This document shows, piece by piece, positions 1 through 6,619 of a stretch of DNA of 46,919 nucleotides (the first letter of the stretch is position 1; every line of letters starts with the position of its first letter). The notes under the pieces were generated by a model, which worked only from the letters and a program-made list of their open reading frames with translations, did not search any database and was not told the origin of the DNA. Source of the stretch: a virus. The DNA is taken from IMG/VR virus record IMGVR_UViG_3300005542_000010, positions 1 to 46,919 of that record. The stretch is one strand, 5' to 3'. The translations under genes and the position numbers were made by a program.

Positions 1-419
1 GCCGCAAGGTCGGCGTAGAAGTCGTCCGATATGAGGGATTCCCACTTCTCGCCCGAGCGCCACAGTACGGCCTGCGCGATGGTGAAGTCGAATTCCGCCA
101 GCAACTTTTGCGCTTGGTCCGGTGCGTAAACCCACCGATGGATGAATTGAACCGGGATGCGTGAACCAGAAAGCACCGTGAAGGCGTTGTCCGTTGTGTG
201 CAGCCGCCCTCCGCGATCAAGAGCGAACTGCATCGCTACCGCTTTCAGTGCATCCTTACTCGCCCCGAAAATGTCAATGTCGCTGGCCTTCTCGTCTGCG
301 ATGGTAGACCGAACGAAACCGCCCGCAATGAAAAGGTTATTGTTCTGCACCATCTTCAGCACGTCGCGCGGGATGCGGCTGACGACGAAATGCAGGTCTT
401 GAATTCGCAGCGCAGTCAT
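1..419 (-). CDS. Nucleotidyltransferase-like protein (poly(A)-polymerase head type), N-terminal part, runs off left edge
   Basis: This ORF opens with ATG at 419 and has no stop before the left edge, so about 139 codons are present. Residues 30-51 contain FIAGGFVRS followed by SDIDIFG. This is the GG-x2-R plus D-x-D pattern of the nucleotidyltransferase fold, with G33-G34, R37, D48 and D50 visible. Enzymes with this fold transfer nucleotides, but the substrate cannot be told here. Its start overlaps the exonuclease stop by 4 bases (ATGA), so it is translated in the ERF/YqaJ operon. The missing C-terminus appears to be the minus-strand fragment at 46644-46919. The two join in frame if the shared 5 bases gccgc are counted once, giving about 229 aa. 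Fold assignment is fairly sure; activity is inference. Confidence 0.8.
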   Translation of the reverse strand, partial: MTALRIQDLHFVVSRIPRDVLKMVQNNNLFIAGGFVRSTIADEKASDIDIFGASKDALKAVAMQFALDRGGRLHTTDNAFTVLSGSRIPVQFIHRWVYAPDQAQKLLAEFDFTIAQAVLWRSGEKWESLISDDFYADLA

Positions 420-1126
420 TGCACAGCCTCCGCATAGTCCTTCAGCCGGGCGACCATCGCCTCGACTTCATCGGCGAACACCTTGATCTCGGCGCCGAGC
501 ATGGCGATGTAGGCGTCATCCCGCTCGATGCGCTGGCGAAAGCAGTTCAGGGGTGCGGGCAGTCTTGGATCGTAGCTCTGGAATTCCCAATACTTGCGCC
601 CCGTAATCCAAAGACCCCCTTGCACCTGGGCGCGATGTTCCTCGGGCATGGCGCGGGCCAGGATGGTTTCGAGCTGGTAGCGAGAATTGAATGGCGACTT
701 GCTCTCGAATCCGCCATCCTCGCCGATGAGCGCATCCGGGGAAGCGCCGACCCAGGGAAGCGTCGGGTGCTTGACGAACCCGCAAGGCTCAAGGATTGCG
801 CCTGTCGCGGCCTCGAAAGCCATCTTCGAGCCCTGCTCGTTGTCCGTGCCCCACTGCATCGCGGTCGAAGTCCAGTGGTCCGAAGGCGTGCCGCTCAAGC
901 GCTCGATCACGAGTTCCCACTTATAGGTTTCGCGCGCCGCGGAATACTTGCCGGATTTCAGTTTCGCAATCACGTCCTCGAACCGGCTTGCGGTGATATG
1001 CCCCACGCGCTCGAATAGCCAGCGGCTGCTACCCTGCTCTGCGGTGGGCTCGATGCGCTCCTGCGCGACCGTTTCGCCGTCGTTCCGCGCCTCTGCGCGC
1101 CGGATGAAATCTTCCATGTCGCTCAT
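416..1126 (-). CDS. YqaJ-type viral recombinase / phage exonuclease
   Basis: This 236-aa protein resembles the YqaJ/lambda-exonuclease family, which resects double-strand ends 5' to 3' to make single strands for annealing. Visible marks are the N-terminal helix with RVGHITASRF (about 40-49), E97 in the segment WGTDNEQG, the catalytic D131 in GASPDALIG, and E141-x-K143 in GFESKSP. These fit the D, E-x-K metal-binding core of the PD-(D/E)XK fold. The gene begins inside the end of the upstream ERF gene (ATGA overlap) and overlaps the following nucleotidyltransferase start in the same way. An exonuclease plus annealing protein pair is the standard two-component phage recombination system, so the neighbours support the call. 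Length is typical for the family. Confidence 0.9.
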   Translation of the reverse strand: MSDMEDFIRRAEARNDGETVAQERIEPTAEQGSSRWLFERVGHITASRFEDVIAKLKSGKYSAARETYKWELVIERLSGTPSDHWTSTAMQWGTDNEQGSKMAFEAATGAILEPCGFVKHPTLPWVGASPDALIGEDGGFESKSPFNSRYQLETILARAMPEEHRAQVQGGLWITGRKYWEFQSYDPRLPAPLNCFRQRIERDDAYIAMLGAEIKVFADEVEAMVARLKDYAEAVQ

Positions 1127-1956
1127 ATCGCCGTCGCCTCCGCTTTCTTCAGCGCCTTCGCTTTGGCGATGACTTGTTTTTTGAGTTCTTCGTAGGCCGC
1201 AACGTCGCCCGCTTTAGTGCACGCTGCGGCGATACTCGCCCACAACGCCTCAAGCTCTTTGCCGTTCGGCGCGGCCTCGATCTGCGCGGCAAATCCTTCC
1301 TGCTCATCGCTGCCCATTTCCTTGATCGGCTTATTGCCGTCGTTGTCGTCCTCGGTCGTTACGTTGAAGATCATGCAGACCAAGTAGCGCCGTGCGTAGC
1401 TGCTCGTTGATCCTGCGGCCTGTACGCCAGTCTTGTTGACATTGCCCTTCGCGCCCGCCTCATCTAGCGGTAGATCGTAGTGGTGCTTGCGCGAGTAGCC
1501 GCCTTTGGAAACGATGGCGATAGTGCGCCTCATTCCTGGCGCGGGAGCGTTGATCTCCTTGCCGTCCTTGTCGAATTCCGGCTTGTAGGAGTCGAATGAA
1601 ATGTTGATACCTTCCGCCGTATAGATGGGCGTGATTACCTTGTTGATCGCGGCGAGCTTCGCGTAACGGCTCGACGTGTGCGTGTTGAGTGCGTTATTGG
1701 CGACAGGCAGGATTTTCTGCTGCGCGCGCGCCATCGCATCGTTGAATTCGGCTTCGGCCTGCTTATGCACCATCGTCTGGTGCATGGCGAACAGACGTTC
1801 CATGTTGTCGATGTTCGTGCGCGGGTCGGATGCGGCGTGCGCGAGGGCCTGCATCAAGGACGTTGCAGCAGGGAGCTGCGCCGGTTCCTCACGACGCACA
1901 CGTTCTTCGACCACGACCAAGCCTAACTTCTCTGCGGTAGGTTCCATGCCGCGCAC
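1123..1956 (-). CDS. ERF-family single-strand annealing protein
   Basis: This 277-aa protein matches the ERF superfamily of single-strand DNA annealing proteins, used for phage homologous recombination or genome circularisation. The core is at about 60-215: EAEFNDAMARAQQ, SSRYAKLAAINK, then GSTSSYARRYLVCMIFN, the last being the characteristic ERF segment. The C-terminus is lysine- and alanine-rich. The start used is GTG at 1956; an ATG three codons downstream (1947) is a realistic alternative, with AAGG close before it. It is the first gene of the leftward operon and is followed by the exonuclease with a 4-base overlap. A TTGACA hexamer on this strand (1984-1979) lies just upstream and may drive the operon. 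Confidence 0.9.
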   Translation of the reverse strand: MRGMEPTAEKLGLVVVEERVRREEPAQLPAATSLMQALAHAASDPRTNIDNMERLFAMHQTMVHKQAEAEFNDAMARAQQKILPVANNALNTHTSSRYAKLAAINKVITPIYTAEGINISFDSYKPEFDKDGKEINAPAPGMRRTIAIVSKGGYSRKHHYDLPLDEAGAKGNVNKTGVQAAGSTSSYARRYLVCMIFNVTTEDDNDGNKPIKEMGSDEQEGFAAQIEAAPNGKELEALWASIAAACTKAGDVAAYEELKKQVIAKAKALKKAEATAI

Positions 1957-2013
1957 CTTAGCCCCTACACGGAAAACTTGTCAAGAACTATTTTTTGTGC
2001 CATCTTGCGCCCT
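1957..2013. promoter_or_regulatory. Divergent intergenic region with back-to-back -35-like hexamers
   Basis: Only 57 bases separate the leftward ERF operon from the rightward gene at 2014. The 7-mer TTGTCAA (1978-1984) supplies TTGTCA on the plus strand and TTGACA on the minus strand, so one short site could serve as the -35 of both promoters. The matching -10 elements are poor: CATCTT (2001-2006) at 17 bp on plus, and CTAAGG (1961-1956) at 17 bp on minus, which would overlap the GTG start. The position between the two early operons is the main support; strength and start points are unknown. Confidence 0.4.
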
Positions 2014-2172
2014 ATGGCAGACCTGACATTAGCACAATTCCAGGCTTGGGGACGGGAAGGCGGCAGGCAGCGCAGCCGAAACCTGACCGCGAGACGGCGC
2101 CGCGCCATTGCCATCAAAGCCTCCCGCGCCGCAGCTAAACAACGGCGCCGAAACGGCAAAAATGGCGCGTAG
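2014..2172 (+). CDS. Small basic protein of unknown function
   Basis: This 52-aa, strongly basic product (about a quarter Arg/Lys) has the pattern GREGGRQRSRNLTARRRRA followed by KASRAAAKQRRR. It resembles the short GG-R/K...LT...RRxxAxxA proteins common in phages, which look like small helical DNA- or RNA-binding proteins, but no function is established. ATG at 2014 was chosen; an in-frame TTG at 1978 would extend it by 12 residues into the intergenic region and has no ribosome site. It is the first gene rightward of the divergent region and overlaps the VRR-NUC start by 11 bases. Confidence 0.6.
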   Translation: MADLTLAQFQAWGREGGRQRSRNLTARRRRAIAIKASRAAAKQRRRNGKNGA

Positions 2173-2737
2173 GTTCTATCCGCCCAAGCTGAAAGATACG
2201 CTGCGCGCGAACGACCGCGCTCAGCGGCACTTGGCGATCATGGCGGGGATGGACGCACCGCCTGCTGAGTTAATGAACAACGTGCCGGCTGCGAAGCCGC
2301 GCTCACCGATTCCGCGACAGGGTGTCAGCACGCAGCAAACGCGCATTCGGCCTACGGCGCTCGACATTGACGCAGTGCATCGCAATCAGCCGGTGCCGCT
2401 GGAAAAAGAAATCCTGAAAGCCTGCCTGCAGGCGCTCAGACTGCACCCTAGCGTCGCCTTCGTCGGGCGCTTCAATCGCGGCGTGATGCAGTCGGAATAC
2501 AACGGCGTGCGCGGCTGGACGCAATTCAACACGGTGCCGGGATTCCCCGACATTCACGGAATGCTGCGCGGCGGCGCAGCGTTCTACATCGAGTGCAAGA
2601 GGCCGGGAGGCGTAACCAGTGAAAAACAATCAAACTTCCTCGCCACCATCAAAGCCTGCGGCGGGATCGCAGGGGTCGCAACCTCCGTTGACGAGGCGCT
2701 CGCCATCATCACGACGCGCCCTCCATCGCCCGTTTAA
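2162..2737 (+). CDS. VRR-NUC domain nuclease
   Basis: This 191-aa protein has a C-terminal VRR-NUC (PD-(D/E)XK-type) nuclease domain. The visible signature is PLEKEIL, then PGFPDIHGML, then FYIECKRPGG and a following Gln (EKQ). The Asp of FPD, the E-x-K of ECK and the Gln form the expected metal site. Residues 1-80 are Pro- and Arg-rich with no recognised domain. Phage VRR-NUC proteins are structure-specific or nicking endonucleases often placed beside replication helicases, and here the D5-type helicase follows at 2907. ATG at 2162 overlaps the previous gene by 11 bases; an upstream in-frame start at 2108 would overlap that gene far more, so the short form is preferred. Confidence 0.85.
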   Translation: MARRFYPPKLKDTLRANDRAQRHLAIMAGMDAPPAELMNNVPAAKPRSPIPRQGVSTQQTRIRPTALDIDAVHRNQPVPLEKEILKACLQALRLHPSVAFVGRFNRGVMQSEYNGVRGWTQFNTVPGFPDIHGMLRGGAAFYIECKRPGGVTSEKQSNFLATIKACGGIAGVATSVDEALAIITTRPPSPV

Positions 2738-2906
2738 AGTCGTCTGCGAACGCTGCGGGCAGGAGCAATACGTCGAGCGCGGGGCGAACTTCGGCGATCG
2801 CGATTATTACGAGTTGTGGCACGAGCACATGGCGCTCCAGGCGCTCTATAAGCGCGTCAAGCAGTTCTTTCTCGCCGTGATGCGCGCACGCAACGCGCCT
2901 CGGTAG
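2619..2906 (+). CDS. Small protein with one C-x2-C motif, long overlap with the VRR-NUC gene
   Basis: This 95-aa reading frame starts at GTG 2619 behind a clear GGGAGG site 8 bases upstream. The first 40 residues are low-complexity Ser/Pro/Arg and are encoded within the end of the VRR-NUC gene (119-base overlap). The rest is more protein-like: FKVVCERCGQEQYVERG, then DRDYYELWHEHMALQALYKRVKQFF. The single C-x2-C with a nearby W-H-E-H could bind zinc. A downstream TTG at 2688 would give a shorter protein with less overlap but lacks a ribosome site. It stops immediately before the helicase ATG. No family is recognised. Confidence 0.6.
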   Translation: MKNNQTSSPPSKPAAGSQGSQPPLTRRSPSSRRALHRPFKVVCERCGQEQYVERGANFGDRDYYELWHEHMALQALYKRVKQFFLAVMRARNAPR

Positions 2907-4838
2907 ATGGCACAGGAGGACGCAGCGGCGCAACTGCCGCAGATCATCATCACTGACAGCGAGGCGGCGCTCGGTGCCGCAAAGCGCCTCTTCCCGTCGT
3001 TCGAAGCGCGCTACGCCAACGGCGACGCCAGCACCGAATGGGCAGTGCGGCGCCGAATCGTCCTCATGCTCTCTGCGGGCCGCGCGACCGCAGCGTTCGA
3101 ACTCGCCGCGGCGCTCGCGGCCATCGCCGCCGAGGTCAAGGTGGTCATGCCGGAACCTGGGCGCCCCGTCGGTTGGTCAATCGCCGCCGAGCCCGCATGG
3201 GATACTGCGGCTGCGATCGCGTGGGCGAAGCAGAACGCGACGCTTTACGAACCTGACATTATTGACAGCATTCCAGCGCCCCAGGGTGCCGGGGCAATAG
3301 AGCCCGGCGCGGCTGAGTCCGTCCCCACCTCCTCGGATGACTCGCCTGCCCAAAACCCTGATGGCGCTGGAACCGCGCAGGAAGCGCCTAGCGAGGCGGT
3401 GCCGCTCGAAGCCTATGAGGACGAGCGGCCGCAGCAGACGCTGCCACCGCGCCGAAAACAGGCTTCCCCCGGCGAATCCGGGCACTTTCAGAAAGATCCC
3501 GACATGGAGCCGCTGCCGGCCGCCTTGTCGGACGACTCGCTCGCCAATCGACTTGCGGTGCAGCATGGGGAGGACTGGCGTTTCGTGCGGGCATGGAACC
3601 GCTGGTTCCGCTGGGATGGCGGCGGCTGGCGGCAGGACGAGGTAAACGCAATCGCTAGGCTGTGTCTGGACTTCACGCGCAAGGCGGCCAAGTGGCCGGA
3701 GGCGGCCGTGCTCTCGCCTACCGCGCAGCGGCATATCAACAGCCGGCGCAATGCTGGGGCGGTTGAGCAGAATCTATCGCACGATACGCGCATCGCCGCC
3801 CGGCTCGATCAATGGGACGTGGATCCGTGGCTGCTCGGCTGCCCAGGCGGCGTCCTTGAGCTCCAGTCCGGGAAGATGCTCGAAGCGCACCGGGAACAAT
3901 ACATCACGAAACGCTGCGCGGTGGCCCCGGAAGGCGGCAAGCCCGCGTTATGGCTTGAATTCCTGAAAACGGTAACAGCCGGGGATCAGTCGCTCATCGA
4001 CTACCTGCAGCGGCTCTCAGGTTACGCGCTGACGGGCGACACTTCAGAACACTCCCTTGCGTTCCTCTATGGCACCGGCGCCAACGGGAAAACCGTGTTT
4101 TTGCAGGTCCTCGCGGGAATCATGGGCGATTACGCGGTGTCGGCCGGGTTCGATACCTTTGCCGAATCGAAAATGGAGCGGCATTCTACCGAGATCGCCA
4201 GGCTGCGCGGGGCGCGCCTAGTCGTCACCGAGGAAACCGAATCCGGTGGCCGCTGGGCGGAATCTCGCATCAAGCGGCTGACGGGCGGGGGCAAGATCAC
4301 GGCGCGCTTCATGCGACAGGACGACTTCGAATTTACGCCACAATTTAAACTGATGATCGCGGGCAACCATAAGCCGCAGCTTCGCGCGGTCGACGAGGCC
4401 ATGCGCCGGCGTTTTCACCTAGTCCCCTTCGCGGTGACGATCGCGCCCGAAGACCGCGATAAGCACTTGGCCGAGAAATTGCGCGCGGAATGGCCTCAGA
4501 TTCTCGGCTGGATGCTGGATGGCTGCGTCGCCTGGCAGGAGTGCTCGCTAGGACTGCCGGAAGCTATCCAGGTTGCCACCGACAAGTATTTAGAGGCCGA
4601 AGATACGCTCGGCATGTGGATAGACGACTGCTGCGAACGCGAAGGCTCCTTCGTCTCGGCCGACGGATACCGCAATTATTCGGCCTGGTGCGATAAGCAA
4701 GGCGAGCGCGCTTGGTCGCGCCGCGCCTGGGCGAACGCCCTCGTTGACCGCGGTTTCGATACGGGCTCGAACGGCCTCTCACGCACGATCAAAGGGCTAT
4801 CGCTCAAGCTGCGCGACGCGCCCGCGTATCCTACCTAG
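2907..4838 (+). CDS. P4/D5-type phage replication helicase (primase-family C-terminal part)
   Basis: This 643-aa protein has a superfamily-3-like ATPase typical of phage/plasmid P4-family primase-helicases. A D5_N-like segment lies at about 210-370 (WLLGCPGGVLEL, YITKRCAV). Walker A is GTGANGKT at 389-396. ARLVVTEETESG supplies the Walker B acidic pair, and KLMIAGNHKPQL followed by AMRRRFHLVPF is the sensor and arginine-finger region. Residues 1-200 are Ala-rich then a Pro/Glu/Ser linker, with no zinc finger or primase active site that I can see, so priming may come from the host. The ATG directly follows the stop of the upstream gene. It is the likely replication helicase; its end overlaps the convergent gene at 4831 by 8 bases. 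Confidence 0.9.
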   Translation: MAQEDAAAQLPQIIITDSEAALGAAKRLFPSFEARYANGDASTEWAVRRRIVLMLSAGRATAAFELAAALAAIAAEVKVVMPEPGRPVGWSIAAEPAWDTAAAIAWAKQNATLYEPDIIDSIPAPQGAGAIEPGAAESVPTSSDDSPAQNPDGAGTAQEAPSEAVPLEAYEDERPQQTLPPRRKQASPGESGHFQKDPDMEPLPAALSDDSLANRLAVQHGEDWRFVRAWNRWFRWDGGGWRQDEVNAIARLCLDFTRKAAKWPEAAVLSPTAQRHINSRRNAGAVEQNLSHDTRIAARLDQWDVDPWLLGCPGGVLELQSGKMLEAHREQYITKRCAVAPEGGKPALWLEFLKTVTAGDQSLIDYLQRLSGYALTGDTSEHSLAFLYGTGANGKTVFLQVLAGIMGDYAVSAGFDTFAESKMERHSTEIARLRGARLVVTEETESGGRWAESRIKRLTGGGKITARFMRQDDFEFTPQFKLMIAGNHKPQLRAVDEAMRRRFHLVPFAVTIAPEDRDKHLAEKLRAEWPQILGWMLDGCVAWQECSLGLPEAIQVATDKYLEAEDTLGMWIDDCCEREGSFVSADGYRNYSAWCDKQGERAWSRRAWANALVDRGFDTGSNGLSRTIKGLSLKLRDAPAYPT

Positions 4839-5010
4839 AGGCGGCGAGCAGGTCGCGGAACATCCGGTAACGATCCGCGGCGAGTTTCTTATTGCATACC
4901 ACGCAGGCACCGCTCGTTGTGTAGCGTTCGGTCGTACCGTCCTTCTTGCATGGCTTTGCCGAGTGAAAGAATCGCTCGCCCTTCGTTGCCGCTTCGGTGC
5001 GCCTGTTCAT
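4831..5010 (-). CDS. Small zinc-binding-type protein
   Basis: This 59-aa protein has FFHSAKPCKKDGTTERYTTS, then ACVVCNKK and ADRYRMF. This is the recurrent phage pattern F-x-x-x-x-P-C-x3-G-x4-R-Y...C-x2-C...RY, seen in small proteins and at the start of endonuclease VII-like proteins. Three cysteines plus a His could hold one zinc, but the catalytic part of such nucleases is absent, so no activity is claimed. ATG at 5010 overlaps the stop of the upstream lipoprotein gene by 4 bases, giving a three-gene leftward operon (5554 to 4831). Its 3' end overlaps the convergent helicase by 8 bases. Confidence 0.7.
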   Translation of the reverse strand: MNRRTEAATKGERFFHSAKPCKKDGTTERYTTSGACVVCNKKLAADRYRMFRDLLAASR

Positions 5011-5375
5011 TGCGCGCCCTCCTGAAGATAAATCGTGCAGCCATTCGGCATCCACTGCGCGCAGCCCGCGATGTGCGCTAGGCGATGGTATGGGTCCGCC
5101 CCTTGCGCACGACAGACTGCATCCACGTCGGCCACGTTGAAATAGATCCACGGCTTTGCGCTCGCCGGGTGCGTTTTGGTCCACTCATAGCGAAACGGCA
5201 CGCCCCCTGCGGGCGGCTCGGCGTGCGCGTACCCCGAACAGTGCATTTCCTCATGCTCGCGCGCTGATTGCCCCGCGCAGCCCGTCAGCGTGAGCAGCGC
5301 GACCGCCGCGAATGCGACTGCGGCGATCACGAGCCACCACGGAATCAGAGAGCCGCGGGTGCCCGCTTGCTTCAT
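5007..5375 (-). CDS. Lipoprotein with HExxHxxGxxH zinc-protease-like motif
   Basis: This 122-aa protein starts MKQAGTRGS, followed by a hydrophobic segment (about 12-30) and the lipobox LTGC with Cys33, so it should be a membrane-anchored lipoprotein. Directly after the anchor, residues 41-51 read HEEMHCSGYAH, an exact fit to the metzincin zinc motif H-E-x2-H-x2-G-x2-H. The C-terminal half has DAVCRAQG and IAGCAQWMPNGCTIYL, a cysteine pattern I recall from small phage and plasmid metal-motif lipoproteins, where the HExxH part normally comes last rather than first. The motif is seen; protease activity is inference. It overlaps both neighbours by 4 bases. Confidence 0.75.
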   Translation of the reverse strand: MKQAGTRGSLIPWWLVIAAVAFAAVALLTLTGCAGQSAREHEEMHCSGYAHAEPPAGGVPFRYEWTKTHPASAKPWIYFNVADVDAVCRAQGADPYHRLAHIAGCAQWMPNGCTIYLQEGAQ

Positions 5376-5554
5376 GGCGTCAACTCCAGCGTAGGCTGCA
5401 GCGGCCTATCCTCGGCAATCTCCAGCAGCTCGCCGCCGGTGAAGGCGCGCACGTAGTCAGACGCACGCTGCAGGATTTGCGACGGCAGCGCGGCGAGCGA
5501 AACGTGCGAGTCCTGACCGTTCGGCCAGCGATACTTGATTCGATACAAATTCAC
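5372..5554 (-). CDS. Small protein of unknown function, first gene of the leftward trio
   Basis: This 60-aa product begins MNLYRIKYRWPNGQDSH and continues with SLAALPSQILQRASDYVRAF. No family is recognised. The start is GTG at 5554, backed by a strong GGAGG five bases upstream. Longer versions would run into the IS element and are rejected. It overlaps the lipoprotein start by 4 bases. The IS left end at 5569 lies only 14 bases upstream of the start codon, so the native promoter of this operon must now lie on the far side of the element or has been replaced by IS-derived transcription. Confidence 0.65.
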   Translation of the reverse strand: MNLYRIKYRWPNGQDSHVSLAALPSQILQRASDYVRAFTGGELLEIAEDRPLQPTLELTP

Positions 5555-5568
5555 GCGGCCCTCCGCTG

Positions 5569-5590
5569 GGGATTTATATACATGACTCCC
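5569..5590 (+). repeat. IS left terminal inverted repeat
   Basis: This 22-bp end starts GGGATTTATATACATG and ends CTCCC. It is the exact reverse complement of the right end at 7351-7372. The stop codon of the small terminal gene (5574-5576) lies inside it. The TATATAAAT stretch read leftward lies about 20 bases from the start of the gene at 5554 and could act as a -10-like element. Confidence 0.95.
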
Positions 5591-5702
5591 GCTGAACCTT
5601 TCTGCGCTTGCGCGCCCGCTTCTTCGCCTTCTTCGTCCGGGCGGGGACAAGGTAGGCCAGTACTCGGTCAGCGATCCGGTCTAGTTCCTTGGGCGGCTTC
5701 AT
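5574..5702 (-). CDS. Small basic protein at the 3' end of the IS
   Basis: This 42-aa protein reads MKPPKELDRIADRVLAYLVP followed by a Lys/Arg-rich tail (KKAKKRARKRRK). Short basic proteins with an LDRI...VLAY-type start are, from memory, found just behind the transposase in some IS1595-family elements; their role is unknown. ATG at 5702 overlaps the transposase stop by 4 bases (ATGA), implying coupled translation. The stop lies within the terminal inverted repeat. Confidence 0.6.
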   Translation of the reverse strand: MKPPKELDRIADRVLAYLVPARTKKAKKRARKRRKVQRESCI

Positions 5703-6619
5703 GCGGTCAGTTCCTTGTAGGTGATCCTGCGCTTGGCCGTGGCAGCGATCAGGCTGTTCAGCCGCTGGAAGGTATGGCGCTTCACGTTGCCCTCGTTCAG
5801 TCGGAAGGTGAACTCGTTGACGTAGCGGCCAAGGTGCTTGTCGCTGGCGTGGTGGTAGACGCCGTGCAGTCCGCGCTTGAGGACCGCCCACACGGATTCA
5901 ATGCTGTTCGTATGGACGCCATCGCGGACGTACTCGCCTGCGCTGTGGTTGACCGTCTCGCGCCCGAAGAACAAGCCACCCAAGCCACGGTAGCCAGCGT
6001 GTTCGTCGCTGTGGATCATGCTGCCGGGCTCGATGTGCGTGTGGATCGCCCGGTGCAGGTTGGCCGTATTAACGTCCTCGATAGGCATGGCGACGGTGCG
6101 ACCGCCGCGCTCACGCATTCCGAGGACGGCGGACTTTCCCACAGCGCCGCGCCCTTGCTTGAGCCGCTTGCTGGCGTGTTTCGCGGACTCTTTGCCGCCG
6201 ATGTAAGTTTCGTCCACTTCGATGATTCCGGCGAGGCTCTTGAAGTCAGAGCCGCAAGCCTCGCGCAGCCGCCCGAGGACGAACCACGCGGACTTTTGCG
6301 TGATGCCGATTTCCTTGGAGAGTTGCAAGCTGCTGATGCCCTTGCGCGCCGTGACGAGCAGGTACATGGCGTAGAGCCACTTGTGCAGCGGAACGTGGCT
6401 GCGCTCCATGACCGTGCCGGTGCGAACAGTGAAGTCCTCCGCGCACTTGTTGCAGCGGTAGTAGCCGTCCTTGCGCGTCGTGATCCGGTCCAGACCAGCG
6501 CAGACCGGGCAACGCGGACCGGAGGGCCACAGCCGCGCCTCAAGGTAGACGCGGGCCGACTCGTTGTCCGGGAACATCTTGAACAATTGGAATGTGCTGA
6601 TGGTGGTGTGGTCGTCCAT
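5699..6619 (-). CDS. IS1595-family transposase
   Basis: This 306-aa protein contains an N-terminal zinc ribbon (C37-P-V-C40 and C56-N-K-C59) followed by the DDE-type (ISXO2-like) catalytic domain. D136 lies in IIEVDETYIGGK, D205 in MIHSDEHAGY, and the third position lies in HTNSIESVW (N238/E241). The helical segment TARKGISSLQLSKEIGITQKS (about 91-110) is the usual HTH-like part. Its length is normal for the family and the ORF is intact, so it could be active. It starts immediately after the stop of the 6620-7033 gene. Confidence 0.95.
   Translation of the reverse strand: MDDHTTISTFQLFKMFPDNESARVYLEARLWPSGPRCPVCAGLDRITTRKDGYYRCNKCAEDFTVRTGTVMERSHVPLHKWLYAMYLLVTARKGISSLQLSKEIGITQKSAWFVLGRLREACGSDFKSLAGIIEVDETYIGGKESAKHASKRLKQGRGAVGKSAVLGMRERGGRTVAMPIEDVNTANLHRAIHTHIEPGSMIHSDEHAGYRGLGGLFFGRETVNHSAGEYVRDGVHTNSIESVWAVLKRGLHGVYHHASDKHLGRYVNEFTFRLNEGNVKRHTFQRLNSLIAATAKRRITYKELTA

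Noticed and set aside
419-1018. Plus-strand 199-codon frame opposite the exonuclease
   Set aside because: Antisense to a clear YqaJ-type gene; no conserved features.
3177-3734. Minus-strand 185-codon frame opposite the helicase
   Set aside because: Antisense shadow, Arg/Leu-rich, within a gene with clear Walker motifs.
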